This document shows, in pieces, positions 6,534 through 12,453 of a DNA stretch of 24,376 bases. The position numbers and the translations under genes are program-made. The notes under the pieces are model-generated. The model saw nothing but the letters and a program-made list of their open reading frames with translations. It ran no database searches and was not told the origin of the DNA. Numbering within the stretch: position 1 is the stretch's first letter; every line of letters starts with the position of its first letter. Source of the DNA: Pseudomonadota bacterium. Lineage in GTDB: Bacteria; Desulfobacterota; Desulfovibrionia; Desulfovibrionales; Desulfovibrionaceae. The stretch is from NCBI GenBank assembly GCA_023390395.1, contig JAEWCY010000175.1, positions 1 to 24,376 of the forward strand. The letters run 5' to 3'.

Positions 6534-8645
6534 ATGCGCATCCGCACCAAGCTCCTGCTCGTCCTGCTGACCCTGGCCGTGCCGCCGCTTCTGGCCGTGA
6601 GCTTCTACGCCCTGTACGAAGGCCGGCTCCTCGGCCGGGAGCTGGCCGCCCGGGCCGCCGACGCCTACCGCCGCGCCGCCGAGCAGGAACTGGCGCTCAT
6701 GGTCGACCTCATCGGCGAGGATCTCAACGACAACCGGCGGATGATGGAGCTGTCCCTGGCTTTCCTGGCCCAGGCCGCGCGCACGGCCCTGACCGCGCGC
6801 CCCCTGCCCGGCGCGGCGGCCCACACGGTGGAGGAGTTCGACGCCGCCGGCGGCCTGCCTTCCGGCCTGGCCCCCTTGCCGGACTACCCCGTGCCGGCCA
6901 CGGCCGACGCCCTGTCCATGAGTCGCCCGCAGGGGCTCTCCCGGCCCTTCCCGGCGGAAGCCGCCGCCCAGTTGAGCGGCCTTGCGCCCACCATGCGCAC
7001 CCTGCGCGGCAAGCTGGCGGAAAACATGCTCTGGGCCTACGTGGCCCTGCCCGACGGCCTCATGGCCTCCTACCCCGGCCATGGCCGCATGCCCGAAGGC
7101 TACGATCCGCGCGACCGCTCCTGGTACAAGGAGGCGCTGACGCGACGGGAGGCGGCCTGGACCATCCTGGTCGACGCCTCCACGGGCAAGCTCACGGCCA
7201 CGGTCTCCATGCCGGTTTTCGACCGCGACGGACGTCTCCTGGCCGTGGCCGCCATCGACGCGCCCATCGAGACCATGCTGCCGGAAAGCGACCTGTCCCG
7301 GCGCTGGGGCCAGGGAGTCAAGGCGCTCATCGTGCGGGCCGTCGAAGCTCCGGGCGCAGGCAGGCTGGAGGTCGTCGGCACCCAGAACTTCATGGACGCG
7401 GCCAAGACGTGGAACGCGGTGCTTTCGCCCGAACGCCTCCCCTCCTCGAACCCCGACGACGAGGCGCGGCTGGCCCGGGCCATCGCCTCCAAGCGGCCCG
7501 AGGAACTCGGCCTGGAAATGGACGGCCAGGCGTATTTCGCCGTGTTCAAGCCCTTTCCGGACACCCCGGCCGGCCTGCTCGTGCTCGTGCCGCGCGAGGC
7601 GGTGCTGCGCCAGGCCGACTCGGCCGAGGCCTCGATCCTGGACCGCACGCGCGGCATGCTGGCCGTGGTCGTGGGCGTAAGCCTTTTAGCCGTGGCCGGC
7701 GCAGCCGTGCTGGCCAGCCTCGGGGCCCGGGCCGTCACCCGGCCGGTCACGGCCCTGTGCCGGGCCGCCGGCAAGCTGGCCCAGGGCGACCTGGACTCCC
7801 GCGCCCCGGTGTCCGGCCACGACGAACTGGCCGAGCTGGCCGACTCCTTCAACGCCATGGCCCCCAAGCTGGCCGAGCGGCTGCGCCTCAAGCAGGATTT
7901 GCTGCTGGCCATGGAGGTGCAGCAAAACCTCCTGCCAAGCGCCCCGCCCCGCCTGCCGGGGCTGTCCGTGGCCGGCTCCACCCGCTTTTGCGACGAGACC
8001 GGCGGCGACTATTTCGATTTTCTGAAGATAACGGAGGACGGCCGGGGCGGCCTGGACGTGATCGTGGGCGACGCCACCGGGCACGGCATCGCGGCGGCGC
8101 TGTTCATGGCCACGGGCCGGGCGCTCCTGCGCGCCGGCCGGGCGGCCAGGTCGGACCCGGCGGCCCTGCTCACCCTGGCCAACGGGCTGCTGTGCCAAGA
8201 CACCATGGATTCCGGCCGGTTCCTTACCCTGTTCCACCTGCGCCTGGCGGACGGGGGGCTCGTCCCTCAGGGACACCTGGATTGGGCCCGGGCCGGGCAC
8301 GACCCGGCGCTCCTCTACGATCCGGCCACGGACGCCTTCGAGGAGCTCATGGGGCCGGGCCTGCCGCTTGGCGTCCTGTCCGACTACGCCTACGAGGGCC
8401 AGACCCGGCCGGGGCTCGCCCCGGGCCAGATGCTGGCCCTCGGCACGGACGGCATCTGGGAGGCGCGAAACCCCGCCGGCGAGATGTACGGCAAGGACCG
8501 CTTCCGGGCGGTGCTGCGGGCCCATGCCAAGGCCCCGGCCGCGGACATCCTGGCCGCCGCCCACCAGGACGTGGCCGACTTCCAGGCCGGGGCCCCCCGC
8601 GACGACGACATCACCCTGGTCATCGTCAAGGCGGACCCCGCCTGA
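6534..8645 (+). CDS. Cache-HAMP-SpoIIE (PP2C) serine phosphatase
   Basis: This is a membrane sensor phosphatase of 703 residues. A membrane helix (about 7-27) leads to a periplasmic Cache-type sensor with the typical DPRDRSWYKEA motif near residue 191. A second membrane helix (about 375-397) is followed by HAMP (about 400-448) and a SpoIIE/RsbU-like PP2C domain (about 465-703). All metal-binding motifs are present: GGDYFD (about 489), GDATGHGIAAALF, GTDGIWE (about 637) and DDDITLV (about 689), so it should be active. Such enzymes dephosphorylate STAS antagonists in partner-switching circuits. The ligand cannot be predicted. The start follows GAGGAA at a good distance. It is a single-gene unit, divergent from the rpsF operon; STAS proteins at 14935-15270 and 23793-24125 are possible substrates, which is inference. 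Confidence 0.9.
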   Translation: MRIRTKLLLVLLTLAVPPLLAVSFYALYEGRLLGRELAARAADAYRRAAEQELALMVDLIGEDLNDNRRMMELSLAFLAQAARTALTARPLPGAAAHTVEEFDAAGGLPSGLAPLPDYPVPATADALSMSRPQGLSRPFPAEAAAQLSGLAPTMRTLRGKLAENMLWAYVALPDGLMASYPGHGRMPEGYDPRDRSWYKEALTRREAAWTILVDASTGKLTATVSMPVFDRDGRLLAVAAIDAPIETMLPESDLSRRWGQGVKALIVRAVEAPGAGRLEVVGTQNFMDAAKTWNAVLSPERLPSSNPDDEARLARAIASKRPEELGLEMDGQAYFAVFKPFPDTPAGLLVLVPREAVLRQADSAEASILDRTRGMLAVVVGVSLLAVAGAAVLASLGARAVTRPVTALCRAAGKLAQGDLDSRAPVSGHDELAELADSFNAMAPKLAERLRLKQDLLLAMEVQQNLLPSAPPRLPGLSVAGSTRFCDETGGDYFDFLKITEDGRGGLDVIVGDATGHGIAAALFMATGRALLRAGRAARSDPAALLTLANGLLCQDTMDSGRFLTLFHLRLADGGLVPQGHLDWARAGHDPALLYDPATDAFEELMGPGLPLGVLSDYAYEGQTRPGLAPGQMLALGTDGIWEARNPAGEMYGKDRFRAVLRAHAKAPAADILAAAHQDVADFQAGAPRDDDITLVIVKADPA

Positions 8646-8655
8646 GGGAAACTTC

Positions 8656-9450
8656 CTACAGCCAGCGCGCCTGCACGGGATTGCGCGGCGGCACCCCGGC
8701 GAAGCGGGCCTTGGGAAAGCCGAGCATGAGCCCGCCGTGGACCTTCTGGCCCTCGGCCAGGCCCAGGGCGGCGCGCACGGACGGATCGTCGTTGGCCGCA
8801 TGGGTGAGCAGCCCGGCCCAGCAGGTCCCGAGCCCCCGCGACACGGCGGCCAGCTCCATGAAGGTGAGCGCGATGCCGCAGTCGGCCGCGCCGAAGGGCG
8901 CGGCGGCGTCGGTCCAGGTCACGGCCAGGGCCGGCGCGCCGCGCAGGAAGCAGTCGCGGCCGCGCTCCCACAGGGCCGAATACTTGGCCCGCGTGCCCTT
9001 GGCCGCGAAATAGGCGGCGGTCAGTTCGGCCAGCTCCCGCACCTTGGCCGGATCGATGGTGACGATCCAGCGGATCTCCTGGACGTTGGAGGCCGTGGGA
9101 GCGTAGCGGGCGACGTCCAGCAGCGTGTCCATGAGTTCCCAGGACACGGGCTTGTCCTTGTAAACCCGGATGGAGCGCCGGCCGCGCAGCATGCCGTCCA
9201 CGACGTCGGGCTCGGGCCAGGACCGGATGTTTTGCAGCACGCCCACGGCCGGGTCCACGGCGTCGACCCGGCTGTTGGTCAGCGCGCCGTGCGGGCACAC
9301 GGCCACGCAGTGCCCGCAGGCGTTGCACACGGCCGGATCGGCGGCCACCGGGCCGCCCTCGGCGTCGAGCTCCAAAGCGCCGCTCGGGCATTCCATGACG
9401 CACAGGCCGTCCTTTTTGCATTTGGCGGCATCCACTTCGATCAGTTCCAT
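8656..9450 (-). CDS. Nitroreductase with N-terminal two-cluster ferredoxin domain
   Basis: The protein (264 residues) fuses a ferredoxin-like domain (1-60) to an FMN-dependent nitroreductase domain (about 85-264). The second cluster motif is canonical: Cys42, Cys45, Cys48 and Cys52 in CNACGHCVAVCP. The first is CKKDGLCVMECP, with Asp14 where the second Cys would be (Cys11, Asp14, Cys17, Cys21). The nitroreductase part has RRSIRVYKDKPV and APTASNVQE, the usual FMN-contacting segments, and a Cys/Gly-rich GTCWAGLL helix. The start at 9450 is set by AGGAGG; the 46-codon upstream extension is arginine- and proline-rich non-coding sequence. The electron acceptor is unknown. The plus-strand phosphatase converges on it with 10 bases between stops, and a second nitroreductase lies upstream on the same strand. 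Confidence 0.88.
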   Translation of the reverse strand: MELIEVDAAKCKKDGLCVMECPSGALELDAEGGPVAADPAVCNACGHCVAVCPHGALTNSRVDAVDPAVGVLQNIRSWPEPDVVDGMLRGRRSIRVYKDKPVSWELMDTLLDVARYAPTASNVQEIRWIVTIDPAKVRELAELTAAYFAAKGTRAKYSALWERGRDCFLRGAPALAVTWTDAAAPFGAADCGIALTFMELAAVSRGLGTCWAGLLTHAANDDPSVRAALGLAEGQKVHGGLMLGFPKARFAGVPPRNPVQARWL

Positions 9451-9724
9451 CCCGAACCTCCTTGATGGGCGTTGCGGCCGAAAAGGCGCGAAAGGCCACA
9501 GGGCGACACTAGCGCGGCCGGGAGGCTTTGCAAGAAGGCACGCCCGGGTGGCGTGGGCACCGGGAGGAAACCGTGGCGAGGGAAACATTCGGGGCAGCGG
9601 CGGCCGGACCCGGAGGCAGGGGGACGGGGCCGGCCGACGGTCCCTTTGACGTGAGGGGACCCGTTATGCGCGCGTACGGGTCGGCGCGGCGGTCCGCGCC
9701 AGAAGTCCGATGCGATGTCTCAAG
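9451..9724 (-). other. Gap between the two nitroreductase genes
   Basis: I see no gene in this 274-base gap. It holds the AGGAGG ribosome binding site of the downstream nitroreductase and one short inverted repeat, GGTCCC (9639-9644) with GGGACC (9656-9661) around an 11-base loop. No T-run or clear promoter is visible, so the two nitroreductase genes may or may not be co-transcribed. Confidence 0.5.
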
Positions 9725-10546
9725 CTACAGCCAGACGATCCGGGTTCCGGGAGCCGCGCCGACATGGGCCTCGCGCGAGCCGGGGTAGCCCAGGAAAAGG
9801 GCGGCGTACACCGTGGCCGAGGCGGGAATGGCCATGGCGGCGGCCAGTTCCTCGCAGCCCGCGGCGGCGCGGACCATCTCGCCGGCGAAGCACACGCCAA
9901 GCCCAAGCCCGGCGGCGATCCATTCCATGCGGGCCACGGCCAGGGAGCAGGCGGCGGCGGATGCGGCGTCGGCGGCGGGACCGTAGGCCACGGCCATGTG
10001 GGGCGCGCCGCCGAAGACCACCTCGCGCGCCTTGGCCTCGGGCCCCAGGCCGTCGACCAGGATGCCCTCCCGGCGCAGCCAGCCGGCGGCCAGGTCGGCC
10101 GCCTTGTCCATGGCGGCGGCGGACTCCAGCATGACGAAGCGCGCCCGTCCGGGAGCCTCGCCCGGAGCCGGGCGGCAGGCGGCGGCGACCAGGTCGCGCA
10201 GCACCCGCATGGAGACGATCTTCTCCGCGAACACCCGCACGCTACGGCGGCTTTTCATGAGCTCCGCCTGGGCCCTGGAGGCGACGCCGGTCCAGGAGCA
10301 GCGGCCCGAGGCCGGGTTGGCCAAGCCGGGCAGGAGGTTGTCGTCGCAAAATCCGGCGTTGATGCGAAGCGAGGTGCGGGAGGTCGCCGCGCCGGCCGAC
10401 GCCGGGGGCGCGGCGGGCGCGACAGAAGCGGCCGGGGACGCATCCCGGGTCGGTTTTCCGGCCGTCGGCGCACAGATGAAGGGAACGCCCCTGATATACA
10501 TGACGCTCTTCGCCGTTCCATCGCCTTTGCCTTGCATGTGTTCCAT
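9725..10546 (-). CDS. Divergent nitroreductase-family protein
   Basis: The protein has 273 residues. Residues about 96-273 resemble the nitroreductase fold: MKSRRSVRVFAEKIVS, then AGLGLGVCFAGEMV and the C-terminal AALFLGYPGS followed by RIVWL. The usual FMN-contact segment after the first helices (APSxxNxQ, as in the neighbour's APTASNVQE) is replaced by RPAPGEAPGRAR. Residues about 26-58 are a Pro/Ala-rich low-complexity linker, and scattered Cys (25, 67, 83) do not form a ferredoxin motif. The start ATG at 10546 is well supported by AAAGGAG six bases upstream, so this odd N terminus seems genuinely translated. It could be an FMN protein with changed activity or a non-enzymatic homologue. 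Confidence 0.75.
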   Translation of the reverse strand: MEHMQGKGDGTAKSVMYIRGVPFICAPTAGKPTRDASPAASVAPAAPPASAGAATSRTSLRINAGFCDDNLLPGLANPASGRCSWTGVASRAQAELMKSRRSVRVFAEKIVSMRVLRDLVAAACRPAPGEAPGRARFVMLESAAAMDKAADLAAGWLRREGILVDGLGPEAKAREVVFGGAPHMAVAYGPAADAASAAACSLAVARMEWIAAGLGLGVCFAGEMVRAAAGCEELAAAMAIPASATVYAALFLGYPGSREAHVGAAPGTRIVWL

Positions 10547-10676
10547 GAGAGACTCCTTTGAGGCTCTTTGGCCTTATGCATGGGCCTACGCGCAAACTCC
10601 CGGCCGCACAACGTCCCGAATTCCGCATGAAACGTGACTCGTCGCAACGTGACCGCAAGTCCCCCTTGTTTTTTCC

Positions 10677-10705
10677 TTGAGAAAGGCACCCGGCTGCGGT
10701 ATGAT
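10677..10705 (+). promoter_or_regulatory. Sigma-70 promoter of the response regulator
   Basis: TTGAGA (10677-10682), 17 bases, then TATGAT (10700-10705): five of six matches in each box and ideal spacing. The predicted start near 10712 leaves a leader of about 19 bases with the GGGGGAA ribosome binding site. Confidence 0.8.
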
Positions 10706-10730
10706 TTTTTTCCAGAAAAAGGGGGAACCC

Positions 10731-11135
10731 ATGCGGGTGCTTGTCGTGGACGACGATCCGGCCAGCCGGCAGGTGCTGTCGGCCCATCTTTCCGGACTGG
10801 CCGAAACCGTCCTTTGCGAGAGCGGCCAGGAAGCCGTGGACAACGCGGTCCGGGCCATCGGGGCCGGGACGCCCTTCGACGTGGTCTTCCTGGACATCAT
10901 CATGCCCCACATGGACGGCCACGAGACCCTCATCCGGCTGCGCGAGGTCGAGGACCGCGCCGGCGTGCCGCCGGAAAAGCGGATGCGCGCCGTCATGGTC
11001 ACCTCCATGGACGACGAGACCAACACCATGACCGCCCTGTTCGACGGCCAGGTGTCCGCCTACCTCATCAAGCCACCCAACCGATCCGAACTTCTTGAAA
11101 AACTCGTCACCCTCGGCCTGCTCTCCCTGGAGTGA
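10731..11135 (+). CDS. Single-domain response regulator
   Basis: This is a CheY-like receiver domain without output domain (134 residues). The acidic cluster is DDD (7-9), the phospho-acceptor Asp55 lies in VVFLDIIMPHMDG, the switch Thr91 in MVTSMDDE and the invariant Lys114 in YLIKPPN. All residues for phosphorylation are present. The ATG at 10731 follows AAAAAGGGGGAACCC; upstream in-frame codons lie inside the promoter and cannot be translated from it. No histidine kinase gene is adjacent, so its kinase and target are unknown. It is divergent from the nitroreductase gene across a 184-base gap. Confidence 0.9.
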   Translation: MRVLVVDDDPASRQVLSAHLSGLAETVLCESGQEAVDNAVRAIGAGTPFDVVFLDIIMPHMDGHETLIRLREVEDRAGVPPEKRMRAVMVTSMDDETNTMTALFDGQVSAYLIKPPNRSELLEKLVTLGLLSLE

Positions 11136-11334
11136 CCCCGCCTCGCCTCTGTTACTTACGGGTCTATTTTATTGACAATTGCATTTACGCGTCCGCCTTG
11201 CCCCACGCCCCTCACGACGGCCGCCTGCTGGCCGCGGTCGCGCTTCGCCTCGCCCGCGCCGGGCTGACGGAGACCGGCCCGACTCCGGCAGCACGCGGCT
11301 GCGGTCGCGCGCGCGTCGGGGGCAACCAGGTGGC
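11136..11334. other. Sparse gap after the response regulator
   Basis: I see no supportable gene in this stretch. Near 11160-11185 is an AT-rich patch that contains TTGACA (no matching -10). Most of the rest is GC-rich and low in information. The inverted repeat CCAGGT (11326-11331) and ACCTGG (11337-11342) surrounds the stop of the small minus-strand gene that ends at 11335, but no T-run follows, so a terminator is doubtful. Confidence 0.4.
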
Positions 11335-11577
11335 TCACCTGGAGGCGTCTTGAATGATTCGTACCGTTTCCGCCTTGCGCGACTCGAGGATGAGCAGAAA
11401 GACATCCGCACCTTTTTGTCTTCGTTCCCACCACTCGGGCTCGGCCAGGGCGAGGATGGCCTCGGCGACGGCGTCCCGTTTTTCTCGGGGCACGGCTCGA
11501 AGGCGAGTCAGGCACATCTCTTTCGCTTCGGCCATCTTGTCCGCGATGCTCGCCCGTTTCGTGGCCTCGATTTTCAT
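11335..11577 (-). CDS. Small protein of unknown function (80 residues)
   Basis: I do not recognise this protein. It is 80 residues, charged and predicted helical, with a basic N terminus, the central segment REKRDAVAEAILAL and a distinctive PEWWERRQKG. The last third, ADVFLLILESRKAETVRI, is amphipathic. The start ATG at 11577 has a good ribosome binding site (AAAGGAGCAGC-ATG), which is the main reason to believe it. It is soluble by appearance, with no signal peptide or membrane segment. It is alone on its strand in a sparse area; a horizontally acquired or recently reduced gene is possible. Confidence 0.6.
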   Translation of the reverse strand: MKIEATKRASIADKMAEAKEMCLTRLRAVPREKRDAVAEAILALAEPEWWERRQKGADVFLLILESRKAETVRIIQDASR

Positions 11578-11790
11578 GCTGCTCCTTTGCGTTCGGTCCG
11601 TTGAGGACTATTGCGGAGAGACCTGACCCGGCCGGGACGACGTTCCGTGTCGCCGCCGCAATGACAATGGAACGCCGACGGGCAGTCCCAACGAGGCTCC
11701 CCCGAACCTGGGGAAGGGGGCTTTGACCGCCGAAGCGTGGTTCCTCGGGCTCGCCGCCGGTCAAGGCTTCCCCGTCGTCGGTTGATCAAA

Positions 11791-11829
11791 AAAACAAAGG
11801 GCCAGGAACCAGTCCTGACCCTTTGTTTT
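11791..11829 (-). terminator. Rho-independent terminator of the RRM protein gene
   Basis: A 17-base stem with one mismatch (11791-11807 against 11813-11829, five-base loop) is flanked by A/T tracts. On the minus strand it ends in a T-rich run (TTTGTTTTTTTGATC), 25 bases past the stop at 11855. The symmetric A/T tracts could also let it act on plus-strand transcripts. The remaining gap 11578-11790 shows only the inverted repeat TTGACCG/CGGTCAA (11723-11729 and 11758-11764) and no gene. Confidence 0.85.
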
Positions 11830-11854
11830 CGGGATGCTTGCTGGGGCTTTGGGC

Positions 11855-12139
11855 CTACCAGCGGCGATCTCCGCGGCCACCGCCGCCGGAACGGGGTTTG
11901 TCCTCGGCCTCGTTGACCTTCAGATTGCGGCCACCGAACTCCTTGCCGTCCATGCCTTGGATAGCCGCACGGGCGCCTTCTTCGTCCATCTCGACGAAGC
12001 CGAAACCGCGAAGCCGACCGGTTTCCCTATCGGTAATGAGGTTTACACTGATGACTTCTCCGAAAGTGGAGAACTGGGTACGGATGTCTTCCTCGGTGGA
12101 ATTAAAGGACAGGTTTCCGACATAAAGTTTCTTGGACAA
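11855..12139 (-). CDS. RRM-domain RNA-binding protein
   Basis: This small protein (94 residues) is one RNA recognition motif with a short glycine-rich basic tail (SGGGGRGDRRW). RNP2 is LYVGNL (5-10) and RNP1 is RGFGFVEM (44-51), with the aromatic residues that stack on RNA bases present. Single-RRM glycine-tailed proteins are known from cyanobacteria and many proteobacteria, often cold-induced. The start is a TTG at 12139 (MSKKLYVGNL), preceded by GGGAG; an ATG-initiated frame 25 codons upstream would run through the leader and add unrelated residues. A strong AT-rich promoter, a leader of about 100 bases and a strong terminator mark it as a single-gene unit, probably well expressed. RNA targets are unknown. 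Confidence 0.9.
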   Translation of the reverse strand: MSKKLYVGNLSFNSTEEDIRTQFSTFGEVISVNLITDRETGRLRGFGFVEMDEEGARAAIQGMDGKEFGGRNLKVNEAEDKPRSGGGGRGDRRW

Positions 12140-12148
12140 GGGTTTTCG

Positions 12149-12199
12149 CTCCCGTTTTGGGCATGTTTTTTCGCATTGCTTGGAACTATTCACCGGGAG
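12149..12199 (-). promoter_or_regulatory. Possible Shine-Dalgarno-masking pairing in the RRM leader
   Basis: In the leader RNA, CTCCCG (12194-12199) is a perfect complement of CGGGAG (12149-12154), which contains the Shine-Dalgarno sequence before the TTG start. Pairing would hide the ribosome binding site under an inner loop of about 39 bases. Six G/C-rich pairs are modest support; temperature-controlled or RNA-binding autoregulation is inference. Confidence 0.3.
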
Positions 12200-12245
12200 A
12201 CGCCCAAGATCCAAAAAAAGTATGCTCGTTTAAGGACAGAGTAAC

Positions 12246-12273
12246 AATATACGCACAGCCTGGAGAATGTAAA
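12246..12273 (-). promoter_or_regulatory. Promoter of the RRM protein gene
   Basis: TTTACA (12268-12273), a 16-base spacer, then TATATT (12246-12251), each five of six to consensus. Directly upstream is a markedly AT-rich tract (about 12282-12310) in an otherwise GC-rich genome, which looks like an UP element. Predicted transcription starts near 12239. The remaining gap up to 12453 has no gene. Confidence 0.7.
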
Positions 12274-12453
12274 GGCAAACACTGTAAAAATATAAAAATA
12301 AACACCGCGTTGTTTGTACAGGCCTCCTGGTCCTTGACGAGGCTCGTACCGATGCCCGGCGGGGAGACGGCGCTGGCGGGCATGAGCTTCGGCGGCGGGC
12401 CGCGACGTGGCCACGGCCCTGGGCCTGGCCGGACGGTAGGCGGACGGACGGAG

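Noticed and set aside
6347..9013. An 888-codon open frame on the plus strand
   Set aside because: It overlaps the phosphatase gene in another frame, is very Arg/Gly/Pro-rich and matches no family; long shadow frames are expected at this GC content.
9639..9661. Inverted repeat GGTCCC/GGGACC as terminator between the nitroreductase genes
   Set aside because: Only six pairs with an 11-base loop and no T-run.
11156..11764. A 202-codon minus-strand frame in the sparse gap
   Set aside because: It covers the 80-residue gene in another frame, is low in information and has no ribosome binding site; the smaller frame has AAAGGAGC before its ATG.
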